Shown here: in pieces, positions 46,085 to 56,794 of the stretch
Layout of the letters: each line of letters starts with the position of its first letter
How positions within the stretch are numbered: position 1 is the first letter of the stretch
NCBI RefSeq assembly: GCF_004366635.1
Contig: NZ_SORN01000001.1
Location: 820,435 to 884,434, forward strand
DNA length: 64,000 nt
Origin: Roseinatronobacter bogoriensis DSM 18756
GTDB taxonomy: Bacteria > Pseudomonadota > Alphaproteobacteria > Rhodobacterales > Rhodobacteraceae
Reading direction: 5' to 3'
Program-made: the position numbers and the translations under genes
The notes under the pieces: generated by a model
The model's input: only the letters and a program-made list of their open reading frames with translations
Told to the model about the DNA's origin: nothing
The model's database searches: none

Positions 46085-46951
46085 ATGCCCACTTTCACCG
46101 CCATCACCAAGCTGACCTCGTCCGAGGCGGCCTATTCCCTGTCAGAAGCGATGGAGAACATGACCCCGGAACCCACAGGCGTGGGCGTGTTCGAGATGGA
46201 AGACGGGTCCGGGCTGTGGGAAGTGGGCGGATATTTTACCGAATGCCCTGATGACATCGAATTGACCCTGCTGGCACAGGCATTCGGGGCAACGCCATTT
46301 CTGGTGTCGGAATTGCCAGAAATCGACTGGGTGGCCAAGGTGCGGCGCGACCTGTCGCCGGTCGAGGCGGGGCGGTTCTTCGTCTATGGCAGCCATGATG
46401 CAGATAAACTGCCTGAAGGGCGCGTTGGCCTGCTGATCGAGGCGTCCATGGCCTTTGGAACCGGCCATCACGGCACGACGCTGGGCTGTTTGCGCGCGCT
46501 TGACCGGCTGGATATGGCGGGGTTTCAGGGGCGCAATGTGGTCGATATCGGCTGCGGCACGGCGGTGCTTGCAATGGCGGCGGCGAAAATCTGGCCTGAA
46601 CCTGTGCTTGCCAGCGATATTGACGCCATCGCGGTCGAGGTTGCGCAGGTGAACATGGCGGCCAATGGCCTGTCAGACCGTGTCCGCTCTCTGGAGGCGA
46701 CAGGATTTGATCATCCGGAGTTGCAGGCCGCAGCGCCCTTTGATCTGGTTTTTGCCAATATCCTGATGGGACCATTGATCGAGCTTGCGCCGGAAATGGG
46801 CCGGGTTACAGCGCCGGGCGGCTATGCCATCTTGTCGGGCTTGCTGGTGGAACAGGCCGAAAAGGTGCTTGAGGCCTATGTAGCGGCGGGTTTCGGATTG
46901 CACCATCGTGAAGATATTGGCGAATGGACGACATTGACGCTGAAACGCTGA
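46085..46951 (+). CDS. prmA: Ribosomal protein L11 methyltransferase
   Basis: PrmA trimethylates several amino groups of ribosomal protein L11. The 288-residue protein has an N-terminal substrate-recognition domain (about 1-95) and a Rossmann-type methyltransferase domain with SMAFGTGHHGTTLGCLRAL, VVDIGCGTAVLAMAAAKIW and the late DLVFANILMGPLIELAPEM, the family version of the NxL/PP motif. I use the ATG of MPTFTAITKL. A long hairpin separates it from msrA, so it may have its own promoter in the short remaining leader. Confidence 0.93.
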   Translation: MPTFTAITKLTSSEAAYSLSEAMENMTPEPTGVGVFEMEDGSGLWEVGGYFTECPDDIELTLLAQAFGATPFLVSELPEIDWVAKVRRDLSPVEAGRFFVYGSHDADKLPEGRVGLLIEASMAFGTGHHGTTLGCLRALDRLDMAGFQGRNVVDIGCGTAVLAMAAAKIWPEPVLASDIDAIAVEVAQVNMAANGLSDRVRSLEATGFDHPELQAAAPFDLVFANILMGPLIELAPEMGRVTAPGGYAILSGLLVEQAEKVLEAYVAAGFGLHHREDIGEWTTLTLKR

Positions 46952-47078
46952 AAAGCGCAGCATATGCTGTGAAATCGCCCTTCGCCTGCCCCAGTTTCGC
47001 CGAATTCCGCTGCTAGTAATTGCCGTGACTTTATGGCGAAGCGCCTATGCGCGCGCAGCGAATTTCTGGGGCAGGACA

Positions 47079-47471
47079 ATGACGGAAGCACAGAGAGCTG
47101 AATTTGAACAACGCCGGCTTGCAGTCTTGCAGGCCAGCATCAAGAAAGACCCGCGACATCGCCAGTATGCGCGCAAACGGCGTTTGTCTGTGGTGGCTTC
47201 TGTTCTGGGCAGTTTCGTTGTGTTCGGCGTGGTGCTTCTGTTGATCAAAAGCTTCATCATGGCTTTTGAGGGGCAGGAGGCCTATGTGCAAATGGTCGCC
47301 CCGATCATGGAAACGCAGCCAGAAGGCGGTGTGATTGCGCTTGCGATCGCCCCTGATCCTGCGTCCACGGCGATTGCAGCTTTGCTCAAGCCGCTATTTT
47401 CGGCGGAGCAAGCGCCCGCTGCGTCAGAAGGGATGACCGTGCCCTTGAACATGTCTGGCACGCAAGACTGA
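47079..47471 (+). CDS. Single-pass membrane protein of unknown function
   Basis: A 130-residue protein with a basic N-terminal cytoplasmic part (RHRQYARKRRL), one transmembrane helix (about 37-59, VVASVLGSFVVFGVVLLLIKSFIMA) and an exported C-terminus with EGQEAYVQMVAPIMETQPEGG. I do not recognise the family. AGGA precedes the ATG. The DUF1127 gene converges on it from the other side. Confidence 0.7.
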   Translation: MTEAQRAEFEQRRLAVLQASIKKDPRHRQYARKRRLSVVASVLGSFVVFGVVLLLIKSFIMAFEGQEAYVQMVAPIMETQPEGGVIALAIAPDPASTAIAALLKPLFSAEQAPAASEGMTVPLNMSGTQD

Positions 47472-47531
47472 TTGCACATGCAGCACATGGCCAGATCGTG
47501 AGCCTTGCCTTGAGCCTTGCGCCCAAATAGA

Positions 47532-47555
47532 AAGCCGCCCTGATTTGGGCGGCTT
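47532..47555 (-). terminator. Terminator of the DUF1127 gene
   Basis: The stem AAGCCGCCC/GGGCGGCTT (9 bp, 6-nt loop) lies 41 bp after the DUF1127 stop. On the minus strand it is followed by TCTATTT. It could also stop transcription from the convergent membrane-protein gene. Confidence 0.7.
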
Positions 47556-47595
47556 GGGGTATTCCGTGGCAGAAGCGCTGCGCTGTCCGGGTGCG

Positions 47596-47805
47596 TCAGA
47601 AGCGCCCCTTGGCAACATTCTCAATGTCGCCGCGGCACAGGCCAACATCGGCAAGTTCGCGGTCAGAGAGAGCGTTCAGTTCGCGCCGGGTGATGCGTTC
47701 GTCGTTCCAGGTCTTGAGGGTGGCGAATAAAGTGCCAAGCGACAGGCCCTGGAAACCGGCGAGCACCTGTTCCGTATGAATACGGCTTTGTGCGTAATAG
47801 GCCAT
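47596..47805 (-). CDS. DUF1127 domain small protein
   Basis: A 69-residue protein. The C-terminal half (TWNDERITRRELNALSDRELADVGLCRGDIENVA) is the DUF1127/YjiS domain, an Arg-rich helical module that in several alphaproteobacteria affects RNA turnover or phosphate and stress responses. I start at MAYYAQSR, because GGAG then lies 8 bp upstream; a start four codons earlier is possible. It stands alone, flanked by its own terminator and by a leader of about 190 bp toward ruvC that shows no other feature. Confidence 0.88.
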   Translation of the reverse strand: MAYYAQSRIHTEQVLAGFQGLSLGTLFATLKTWNDERITRRELNALSDRELADVGLCRGDIENVAKGRF

Positions 47806-48039
47806 TTTGGTCTCCATAGGGTAAAGTTTTCAAACCGCACAGATCTTGTGCGGATACTTGCCATATATGCCCAGTGCCTGTGCGCGACTAGAATGAAAAA
47901 ACGCAAGCCTATTATGCAATCGCAGCATGGCTTGCATCGGGTCTTGCCCCTTGGACTGCGATGAAACGCTTGGCAGATGTTCGCCTTTCGTGCTAATTGA
48001 GTGCAAGAGCAGGTCACAACAATAAAACAAGAGGCTGCG

Positions 48040-48543
48040 ATGCGCGTAATCGGCATTGACCCAGGGCTGCGCAATCTGGGCTGGGGGGTGATTGATGCAG
48101 ATGGTGTGCGTCTGCGCCATGTGGCCAATGGGGTGTGTCATTCTGACCCGACAGGCACATTGGCCGCGCGTCTGCTGGACCTGCATCAACAACTGACCCG
48201 CGTGATGGCCTGCTATGCGCCCGCTGCCGCTGCAGTCGAGCAGACCTTTGTGAACAAGGACGCCGTCGCCACGTTGAAACTGGGCAGCGCGCGCGGCATC
48301 GCGCTGCTGGTGCCCGCGCAAGCGGGGCTGGATGTGGGGGAATATGCCCCCAATGCGGTCAAGAAAGCGGTCGTGGGTGTCGGCAAGGCCGCAAAAGAGC
48401 AGGTCGCCCATATGGTGCGGATGCAATTGCCCGGAGTGCAGATCGAGGGGCCGGACGCTGCCGATGCGCTGGCCATTGCCATATGCCATGCGTTTCACGC
48501 ACAATCGACGCGTGCCATGCAATTGGCGGAGCGGGTGCAATGA
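48040..48543 (+). CDS. ruvC: Holliday junction resolvase RuvC
   Basis: RuvC cuts Holliday junctions symmetrically during homologous recombination. The 167-residue protein keeps the four acidic active-site residues: D7 (GIDPG), E67 (VEQTF), D139 and D142 (PDAADALA). I use the ATG of MRVIGIDPG; a GTG 13 codons upstream is also in frame. It overlaps ruvA by 4 bp and begins the ruvC-ruvA-ruvB operon. Confidence 0.97.
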   Translation: MRVIGIDPGLRNLGWGVIDADGVRLRHVANGVCHSDPTGTLAARLLDLHQQLTRVMACYAPAAAAVEQTFVNKDAVATLKLGSARGIALLVPAQAGLDVGEYAPNAVKKAVVGVGKAAKEQVAHMVRMQLPGVQIEGPDAADALAIAICHAFHAQSTRAMQLAERVQ

Positions 48544-49211
48544 TCGGCAAACTGACCGGAGTGATTGACCACCGTGCCAGCGATCACGTGCTGCTGGATG
48601 TCCGGGGGGTAGGCTATATCGTGTATGTGTCCGAGCGGACCCTGATGGCGCTGCCAGGCAGGGGAGAGGCGGCAGCGCTGTATATCGATATGGTGGTGCG
48701 TGAGGACCTGATGCAGCTATTTGGGTTTCCCACGCTGTTGGAAAAGGAATGGCACCGGGTGCTGACCTCGGTTCAGGGGGTGGGGGCGAAAGCATCGCTT
48801 GCCATTCTGGGGGCTTTGGGGCCGGAAGGGGTTTCGCGTGCGATTGCGCTGGGCGACAGTGCTGCGCTGCGCAAGGCGCCCGGCGTTGGGCCAAAGCTGG
48901 CGTTGCGCATCGCAAATGAGTTGAAGGACAAGGCGCCAGCCCTGATGGCCGTATCCGAACAGACGCCTGCGGCCCCCGCGCAGAGCGCGGCACCAGAGGG
49001 CGATTTGACAGTGGCGACGCCGCGGCCTGCGTCGCCTGCGCCCGCGCCGCGTTCCAGTGCGGTGGCCGAGGCGATGTCGGCCTTGGGCAATCTGGGCTAT
49101 GGCCCCTCTGACGCGGCCCGCGCCGTGGCCGAGGCACAGGCCGATACGCCTGATGCCGACACGCCAACCCTGATCCGCGCAGCCCTGCGGCTGCTTGCCC
49201 CGAAAGGCTGA
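48540..49211 (+). CDS. ruvA: Holliday junction branch migration protein RuvA
   Basis: RuvA binds the four-way junction and loads RuvB. The 223-residue protein has the OB-fold domain (1-65, [31 protein letters not shown]), tandem helix-hairpin-helix motifs ([16 protein letters not shown] and [19 protein letters not shown]), a Pro/Ala-rich linker, and a C-terminal RuvB-contact domain ([23 protein letters not shown]). Its ATG overlaps the ruvC stop (ATGA). Confidence 0.97.
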   Translation: MIGKLTGVIDHRASDHVLLDVRGVGYIVYVSERTLMALPGRGEAAALYIDMVVREDLMQLFGFPTLLEKEWHRVLTSVQGVGAKASLAILGALGPEGVSRAIALGDSAALRKAPGVGPKLALRIANELKDKAPALMAVSEQTPAAPAQSAAPEGDLTVATPRPASPAPAPRSSAVAEAMSALGNLGYGPSDAARAVAEAQADTPDADTPTLIRAALRLLAPKG

Positions 49212-49214
49212 TCC

Positions 49215-50252
49215 ATGACAACGCCCGACCCCAGCCTGCGCGGCGAGGACTTGCCCGAAGACGCCCCCGAGCTGGACAAGGCGCTGCGCCCGCAATCGCT
49301 GGATGAATTCATCGGACAGCGCGAGGCGCGCGCCAATCTCAAGGTGTTCATCCAATCTGCCCGGATGCGGGGGGAGGCGATGGATCACACGCTGTTTTAT
49401 GGCCCGCCCGGTCTGGGCAAAACCACATTGGCGCAGATCATGGCGCGCGAATTGGGGGTCGGGTTTCGCATGACTTCGGGGCCGGTGCTGGCCAAGGCGG
49501 GGGATCTGGCCGCGATCCTGACCAATCTGGAAAAGCGCGATGTGCTGTTCATTGATGAAATCCACCGCCTGAACCCCGCTGTGGAGGAGGTGCTGTACCC
49601 GGCGCTGGAGGATTACCAGCTTGATCTGGTCATCGGCGAAGGGCCAGCGGCGCGCACTGTGCGGATTGAATTGCAGCCTTTCACACTGGTGGGGGCAACC
49701 ACACGACTCGGGCTTCTGACAACGCCGTTGCGCGACCGCTTCGGCATTCCGACGCGGTTGCAATTCTATACCGAGGCAGAGCTGTGCCAGATTGTTGCAC
49801 GCGGTGCGCGGCTGTTGGGGGTCGCGGCAGAGGATGCGGGCGTGCTGGAAATTGCGCGGCGGGCGCGCGGCACACCGCGTATTGCTGGCCGGTTGCTGCG
49901 GCGCGTGGTGGATTTTGCACTGGTCGAAGGTGATGGCCGCCTGACGCAAGCGCTGGCGGATAATGCCCTGACGCGGCTGGGGGTCGATCATCTGGGGCTG
50001 GATGGGGCAGACCGGCGCTATCTGACCCTGCTGGCCGAGAATTATGGCGGTGGGCCTGTGGGTGTCGAGACGATTGCGGCAGCACTGTCGGAATCGCGCG
50101 ATGCGATTGAAGAGGTGATCGAGCCGTTCTTGTTGCAACAGGGCCTGATTGCCCGCACGCCGCGCGGCCGGATGCTGGCGGCAAAAGCATGGGCGCATCT
50201 GGGGCTGCCCGCGCCTGTGCCCAACCCTCAGGGACGGTTATTTGAAGAGTAA
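49215..50252 (+). CDS. ruvB: Holliday junction branch migration helicase RuvB
   Basis: RuvB is the hexameric AAA+ motor that drives branch migration with RuvA. The 345-residue protein has [12 protein letters not shown], Walker [13 protein letters not shown], Walker [15 protein letters not shown], sensor [17 protein letters not shown] and the C-terminal winged helix with [14 protein letters not shown] and TPRGRML. It starts 3 bp after ruvA behind AAAGG. It converges on the lipase-like gene with 17 bp between. Confidence 0.97.
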   Translation: MTTPDPSLRGEDLPEDAPELDKALRPQSLDEFIGQREARANLKVFIQSARMRGEAMDHTLFYGPPGLGKTTLAQIMARELGVGFRMTSGPVLAKAGDLAAILTNLEKRDVLFIDEIHRLNPAVEEVLYPALEDYQLDLVIGEGPAARTVRIELQPFTLVGATTRLGLLTTPLRDRFGIPTRLQFYTEAELCQIVARGARLLGVAAEDAGVLEIARRARGTPRIAGRLLRRVVDFALVEGDGRLTQALADNALTRLGVDHLGLDGADRRYLTLLAENYGGGPVGVETIAAALSESRDAIEEVIEPFLLQQGLIARTPRGRMLAAKAWAHLGLPAPVPNPQGRLFEE

Positions 50253-50269
50253 GCGCGGGGGACAGCCCG

Positions 50270-50992
50270 TCAGGGGTTGGCCAGTTTGCGCAGCGCGTTG
50301 CCAAAGCTCATGCCGTGATCAAATGCACCGTTGCGCAGGAATTCCAGTGTTTCGGCAATGACCATCGGGTTGTTCATCATGAATGTATGTGTCACCGGCA
50401 GCACGATATGGTCGGTCATCCCGGCCAGTTTGGTGCTTTCGACCGAAACCTTGCCATCATCATCCCCGTCAATCAGCGCCGAAGTCAGCGGGTTGAGCGA
50501 GACATCGCCCGCAATGATCCCAAGCTGATAATTCGGGAATTCTGGCAGTATGTTCGGGGTTGCGTCCTGTTTGGTGCCAAGTTCCAGCCCGGCGGGACCA
50601 TTCATCCAGGAAAACGCCTCGATATCGGAAAAGAAATCAACCAGTTCTGATCCGTGATTGGGCGGTGCCATCATGACCACGCGGCCCATAGCTTCCGGAC
50701 GGTTTCTTGCCAGCCAGCCGCGCGCCAGTATGCCGCCCATCGAATGGGTTACAAAATGAACGGTCCCTTCGCCACAATTGCCGACCGCAATGCCGACATG
50801 TTCCATCAGTTCCTCGATCGGGGCCGCGCGGGACGGGTAGCCGTGATTGACGACCTGATAACCATGCAGGTCCAGCGCTTCTTCCATGACGCGCATGGAA
50901 TGCTCTGACCGGGCCAGCCCGTGTAGCAGGACAACACAATCTGCGATTGCGGGGGCAGGGGCCAGAAGAAGGGCTGTCAAGAAAACTCTCAT
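50270..50992 (-). CDS. Exported alpha/beta hydrolase (lipase-like)
   Basis: A 240-residue exported hydrolase. The signal peptide is [17 protein letters not shown], followed at once by [12 protein letters not shown], the oxyanion-hole strand. The nucleophile elbow is [13 protein letters not shown], with serine as candidate nucleophile. A late [17 protein letters not shown] carries the likely catalytic histidine. The pattern resembles PGAP1/triacylglycerol-lipase-like proteins. The starting ATG has no good Shine-Dalgarno site, and an upstream ATG would lengthen the N-terminus by ten residues. It is divergent from, and close to, the NUDIX gene. Confidence 0.8.
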   Translation of the reverse strand: MRVFLTALLLAPAPAIADCVVLLHGLARSEHSMRVMEEALDLHGYQVVNHGYPSRAAPIEELMEHVGIAVGNCGEGTVHFVTHSMGGILARGWLARNRPEAMGRVVMMAPPNHGSELVDFFSDIEAFSWMNGPAGLELGTKQDATPNILPEFPNYQLGIIAGDVSLNPLTSALIDGDDDGKVSVESTKLAGMTDHIVLPVTHTFMMNNPMVIAETLEFLRNGAFDHGMSFGNALRKLANP

Positions 50993-51059
50993 TTTTATAA
51001 TATAGGGCGCGAATGAATGCATCACCAGCGTTACGATACGCAAAATGGCAAGGCAAGAC

Positions 51060-51515
51060 ATGACAAAACCGAGATTGGCCGTTCGCGCCGTGATCCTGCA
51101 TCAGAACCGTCTGCTTTTGGTGAATGCTTGGCCTGGTGGTGTCAGTGACCTATGGTGCGCGCCCGGTGGTGGGGTTGAGCCGGGACAGTCCTTGCCGGAC
51201 AATCTGCACCGCGAAGTCCATGAGGAATGCGGCTTGCAGATTGCGGTTGGTGCGCCCTGTCTGATCAATGAGTTCCATGATCCCGACAGCCGGTTTCATC
51301 AGGTTGATATCTATTTTCGTGCGGAGATCATCGGGGGGCGGATTGATCCGGGCTGGATTGATCCGGCAGGCGTGGTCAATTCGCGCCGCTTCGTGTCCGA
51401 GGGGGACATGCGCGCCTTGCGCTACAAGCCCGACAGCCTGCCTGAAATCGCATGGGGCGCGCCCGCTTGGGACGGGCGCGCTTTGTATGATGCGTTGGAA
51501 CCGATAGTGCGCTAG
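51060..51515 (+). CDS. NUDIX hydrolase
   Basis: A 151-residue NUDIX-fold protein. The box reads [23 protein letters not shown]: the REVxEExG core that binds the catalytic metal is intact, but the first glutamate of the consensus is glutamine. The substrate (nucleoside diphosphate derivative or other) is unknown. AAGG lies a few bases before the chosen ATG; an ATG five codons upstream is also in frame. Its TAG stop sits in CTAG at the edge of the gap holding repeat R4. Confidence 0.9.
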   Translation: MTKPRLAVRAVILHQNRLLLVNAWPGGVSDLWCAPGGGVEPGQSLPDNLHREVHEECGLQIAVGAPCLINEFHDPDSRFHQVDIYFRAEIIGGRIDPGWIDPAGVVNSRRFVSEGDMRALRYKPDSLPEIAWGAPAWDGRALYDALEPIVR

Positions 51516-51598
51516 CGCTTTGGGGCGCGCGTGCTGGGTCATATTTGTGTGTGTGGGGGCGAGTTGAAGGATGAAGACGACATTCGTTAATTTATTCT

Positions 51599-51767
51599 GT
51601 GCGGAATCAAGGGCGTAAGCCCGCCGCGCATCGCCGGGCCGCCCCCACGGCACGGCGATTTGGCTACCACCAGCGCGCAGATTTGAGCTTGCGCGGATTT
51701 GGTCGGCATAAAGCGCCATAGATCTGCCCGTGGATCGCCGCACCGCGGCCCGACGATGCGCAGCTTG
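51599..51767 (-). repeat. Dispersed 170-bp repeat, copy R4 core
   Basis: This copy reads on the minus strand and is the most diverged of the four in its centre (around 51661-51720), but both stem arms and the AAATCGCCGTGCCGTGGGGG block are kept. TIRs like those of R1 are not clear, although a CTAG (NUDIX stop) lies 84 bp from one end. The 327-bp gap between the convergent NUDIX and trxB genes contains only this copy. Confidence 0.82.
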
Positions 51768-51842
51768 CCGCGATGATCGAGCATCAACAAAGCCGTTCAA
51801 CTCGGCACTGTAAAACCCTGCTTCGCCACGACTTGAAGCTGC

Positions 51843-53454
<1,612 letters not shown>

Positions 53455-53459
53455 GCGCG

Positions 53460-54770
53460 TCAGCGCAGAATGGTTTCGGACTCAACGAACATGTTTTTCC
53501 ACGCCCGCTCGATCAGCGCGGGCGACATGTGCCTAGGCAGCCCCTCAAAATCGCAGATGGCGATCATCTGGTCGATCAGGAAAACCGGTTGGTAATTGGC
53601 ATAGACATTGTCGATGGTCGGGTATTTCTTCTGGATCAGATACAGCACCGTCTCTTCATCAATCGGCATGTTGCGCTTCCTTGCAACCATTGCAAAGATT
53701 TTCAGGAAGTCCGATTGGCTGGGGCCGTCGATCTTGATCTTGTAAAAGATCCGGCGCAAGGCGGCCTGATCGAAAATGTCATTTGGGTGAAAGTTGGTCG
53801 AGAAGATCACAAGCGTGTCGAATGGTACGATGAATTTTTCGCCCGATTGTAGCGCCAGAATATCGTAATTCATCTCCATCGGGACGATCCAGCGGTTGAC
53901 GATGGCTTGCGGCGGCTCTTCCTGTCGGCCAAGGTCGTCGATGATGAACACGCCGCCTGTTGCCTTGAACTGCAAGGGCGCCTGATAGGTGCGCGAGACG
54001 GGGTTGAATTTGAGGTCTAGCATTTCAAGCGACAATTCCCCGCCGGTGATAACGGTCGGGCGTTCGCAGCAGACATAGCGGTTGTCGAACCGGTTTCCGG
54101 TCTGGCGCAGCAGGGACGGGTTGTCGTCTGAACTTTCAACCTGAGTGTGAACAATCGGGTCATAGACATTGATCACCTGTCCGGCATGAACAACCGCGCG
54201 AGGGACATAGATGCGGTCGCCCATCGCGGCGCGGATACCATTCGAGATGGAGGATTTGCCGTTGCCGGGGGGGCCATACATCAGGATCGAACGGCCGGAA
54301 CTGACGGCGGGGCCAAGATCGTCGATCAGGCTGGGGGGCAGGATAAGATCGCCCATCGCAATCTTGATCTGCCTGCGCGTGATCTGAATGTCGCGTATGG
54401 ACTGGCGTTTGATCTGCTGCTCGTATTGTTCCAGCGGCACCGGCATAGCGCCATAATACTCAGACTGTGTCAGCGCATCCAGCGCGCGTGCCTTGCCGGA
54501 CTCCGTCAGTTGGAACCGCGCCTCTGAAGAGGTGCTGACCTTGGCTGCGGCGACAGCTTCGATCAGTTGTTCGCCGCGCGCGTTGTCGATCAACTCGATT
54601 GTCTGGGGAATGGGCAGGCACAGCGTTTTCGAGATTTTGGTGACACTTGAAAGCGACATTCTGAACATCGTTTTCAACAGAATATCACGCATCAGGACCT
54701 GGCCGAGGCCTGTTGCTTCAAGGCTGCGAATGGCCGGGGGGGCCGTGATCTGGGGTGGATGGGCGTTCAT
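53460..54770 (-). CDS. AAA ATPase at the end of the Tad locus
   Basis: A 436-residue ATPase. Residues about 20-110 form a helical/winged-helix-like N-terminal part. Walker A is GPPGNGKS at 166-173, Walker B is VFIIDDLGRQ (about 274-283), and a sensor-like VIFSTNFHPNDIFDQAALRRIF follows. It is not CpaF or CpaE. It is the last gene of the run that includes the prepilin peptidase, 56 bp downstream of it, so a part in pilus assembly is possible but unproven. I start at MNAHPPQITA; the longer frame overlaps the peptidase gene. Confidence 0.8.
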   Translation of the reverse strand: MNAHPPQITAPPAIRSLEATGLGQVLMRDILLKTMFRMSLSSVTKISKTLCLPIPQTIELIDNARGEQLIEAVAAAKVSTSSEARFQLTESGKARALDALTQSEYYGAMPVPLEQYEQQIKRQSIRDIQITRRQIKIAMGDLILPPSLIDDLGPAVSSGRSILMYGPPGNGKSSISNGIRAAMGDRIYVPRAVVHAGQVINVYDPIVHTQVESSDDNPSLLRQTGNRFDNRYVCCERPTVITGGELSLEMLDLKFNPVSRTYQAPLQFKATGGVFIIDDLGRQEEPPQAIVNRWIVPMEMNYDILALQSGEKFIVPFDTLVIFSTNFHPNDIFDQAALRRIFYKIKIDGPSQSDFLKIFAMVARKRNMPIDEETVLYLIQKKYPTIDNVYANYQPVFLIDQMIAICDFEGLPRHMSPALIERAWKNMFVESETILR

Positions 54771-54826
54771 GATTATGTCCCTACCAACGAGAGAGTGTGG
54801 ACTCCGGCACGCAAGACGACCTTGGA

Positions 54827-55330
54827 TCAGGTAGTCCCGTTGCCGAAGATTGTAGCAAGGCAAAGATAGAACAGCAGGCTTGGACCCAGCGCCAGACCCA
54901 TCGGAAACTCGCTTCGGTGCAGGCTTTCCCATTCAGGGACAAGCCCCTGAACAAGGCGGGTGCGCCGCGCAAGGCGATGGGCGACAAAGCTTACAAGAGT
55001 GACACAGGCCAGCATCATCAGAAACAGGCTCAGGTCACCAAGGGCTATGAAAGGGGCCATGGCCGCGGCGAATTTCGCATCACCTGCGCCCAGCAAGCCA
55101 ACAGAACTCAGCACAAAACCTACAACAAGAACAACAGCAAGGCTTGCCCACCCCCAGGCCCAGGAGTGCAAGGGCAGGGCGATCAAGCCGATTACAAGGT
55201 AAACAGCAACCAGCGCCAATACGGCGTAGTTATGAATTTTCATCCATTTCATGTCGCTCCAGGCGACCCAAAGGGCGATGGGTGCCACGAATGGCAAAAA
55301 CCAGATGGCCGACTGGGCATTCAGCAGCAT
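54827..55330 (-). CDS. cpaA: Type IV prepilin peptidase (CpaA/TadV)
   Basis: A 167-residue aspartic prepilin peptidase of family A24, which would process the Flp pilin leader. The catalytic aspartates are D26 (WSDMKWMKIHN) and D84 in GAGDAKF. About six membrane helices are predicted. The N-methyltransferase domain of long PilD enzymes is missing, as is normal for TadV. Its ATG overlaps the stop of the upstream TPR gene by 1 bp. Confidence 0.92.
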   Translation of the reverse strand: MLLNAQSAIWFLPFVAPIALWVAWSDMKWMKIHNYAVLALVAVYLVIGLIALPLHSWAWGWASLAVVLVVGFVLSSVGLLGAGDAKFAAAMAPFIALGDLSLFLMMLACVTLVSFVAHRLARRTRLVQGLVPEWESLHRSEFPMGLALGPSLLFYLCLATIFGNGTT

Positions 55331-56187
55331 CAGCCACGCCCCCCGCCTTCCAATGCGCGCATGGCGCGCACGGCCTCGTCATAATGCTGGGGATGTGTGT
55401 CTATGGCTTCTTGCAGCAAGGTCCGACCCATGGTCTCGTCGCCCTTGCGGATGGCGGCGATGGCCATCGTGTACAGAAGCATTGCGCGTTCCTGCTGGGT
55501 CATGCGCACGACCGGCAGGGTATAATTTCCTTGCCCTGCGCGGGCGAGGGCCAGATTATTCTTGGCGGTGAACAGGTCCGGGTCATGCTGAAGGGCTTGT
55601 GTGAACAGGCGTTCGGCATCGCGTGGTTCGCCCCGGGTCAGTTTCGAAAACCCCCAGTTGTTGAAAACGCCCGAAGGACGCGTGGTCAGGCCTGCGGCGG
55701 TTTCATAAAAATGATCCGCGCGCGCCCATTGCTGGTTGGCATCCGCGATCATGGCTTCCAGCCGGTACCTGTCAAATGTTTCATGCGTTGGCGGGACGGC
55801 GTTCAACGTCTGCTCGGCGCGTTCCCAGTCATTTGCGCGGATATAGGTATCGGCCAGCAAAACGCGGTCATCATTCGTGGCTTCGGGGTGGTTGATCACA
55901 TTCTGCCAGACCGGCACCGCTTCTGCGGTACGACCTGCGCGGACAAGTGACCGGGCAAGGCCGCGTAAATTGCGAATATTTTCCGGGTCGGCCTCTGCCT
56001 GAGTGGAGAAATAGGCAACCGCTTCATCCGGGTCGCCGGCGGCAAGCATCAGATCCGCCATATTCTGCTGGTCTATTGCAGTCACAGTGTCGATTGCTCG
56101 ACCAACGCTGGCCTGTTTGCTGTCTTCGCATCCAGCAAGTGCGAACACGCTGCCTGCCAGCAGCGCAAATATCATAGGGTGGCGCAT
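55330..56187 (-). CDS. tadD: TPR lipoprotein of the Tad locus (TadD-like)
   Basis: A 285-residue lipoprotein. The signal peptide ends at the lipobox LAGC. Several tetratricopeptide repeats follow, for example DLMLAAGDPDEAVAYFSTQAEADPENIRNLRGLARSLVRAGRTAEAVPVWQ and AKNNLALARAGQGN. TadD proteins act like pilotins for the Tad secretin. I use the ATG of MRHPMIFALLAG, which has GAGG 8 bp upstream. A second TPR lipoprotein gene precedes it, separated by about 20 bp. Confidence 0.85.
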   Translation of the reverse strand: MRHPMIFALLAGSVFALAGCEDSKQASVGRAIDTVTAIDQQNMADLMLAAGDPDEAVAYFSTQAEADPENIRNLRGLARSLVRAGRTAEAVPVWQNVINHPEATNDDRVLLADTYIRANDWERAEQTLNAVPPTHETFDRYRLEAMIADANQQWARADHFYETAAGLTTRPSGVFNNWGFSKLTRGEPRDAERLFTQALQHDPDLFTAKNNLALARAGQGNYTLPVVRMTQQERAMLLYTMAIAAIRKGDETMGRTLLQEAIDTHPQHYDEAVRAMRALEGGGRG

Positions 56188-56207
56188 TTTTGCGTCCTCA
56201 CTGCTCA

Positions 56208-56792
56208 TCATAGTGGCGTGGACAACAAAAGATACCTGCCGCTGCCCCGCCGCATCAGCAAAAGCTGAAGTGCCTCTTCTTCACCATACCCTGTTTGTTG
56301 AGAGTTTTCGATGGCTAAACGCAAATTATCGCGAATTTCAGCAGATCGGCCCGAGTCAAACGCAAAGGCGTTGCGAAAATGTAGACTGGCTTCGCCCCAT
56401 TTTCCCTGTTCGGCCAATACCACACCAAGGTTATTATGCGCCGGGACGAATGTTTCGTCCAGTTCCAGCGCCCTGCGCAGGTCCTGTTCGGCCTGTTGCA
56501 GGCGCCCAAGGCGCAGATTGGCAGAGCCGATTGCAGACAGCACATCGACCGTCGCCCCCTGAGAGCCTGCTGCGCGATGATAGGCCCGCAAGGCGATCTC
56601 ATACTCTCCGGCAGCCATTGCCCTGTGTCCGACGATCAACCCATCCACTGCCTCGATGACATCGACACGACCGGCCTGTGGCCCCAACTGATCGGGGCCA
56701 GCGCTGGCAATCAAACTTTCGTGGCTGTTCTGGCCTGCACCTGTGCAGGCTGCCAGCAGGCATAATCCCAGAAATAGGCCGATAGGTCGCAA
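56208..56792 (-). CDS. Second TPR lipoprotein of the Tad locus
   Basis: A 194-residue lipoprotein with lipobox LAAC (cysteine about residue 16). Residues about 45-165 form two or three TPR units (VDGLIVGHRAMAAGEYEIALRAYHRAAGSQG, GSANLRLGRLQQAEQDLRRALELDE, HNNLGVVLAEQGKWGEASLHFRNAF). Two adjacent TPR lipoproteins are common in alphaproteobacterial Tad clusters. It directly follows tadC (2-bp gap). Confidence 0.85.
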   Translation of the reverse strand: MRPIGLFLGLCLLAACTGAGQNSHESLIASAGPDQLGPQAGRVDVIEAVDGLIVGHRAMAAGEYEIALRAYHRAAGSQGATVDVLSAIGSANLRLGRLQQAEQDLRRALELDETFVPAHNNLGVVLAEQGKWGEASLHFRNAFAFDSGRSAEIRDNLRLAIENSQQTGYGEEEALQLLLMRRGSGRYLLLSTPL

Positions 56793-56794
56793 AT

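Noticed and set aside
48717..50198. A 493-residue minus-strand frame opposite ruvA-ruvB
   Set aside because: Antisense to two certain genes, and Arg/Gln/His-rich as expected of a shadow.
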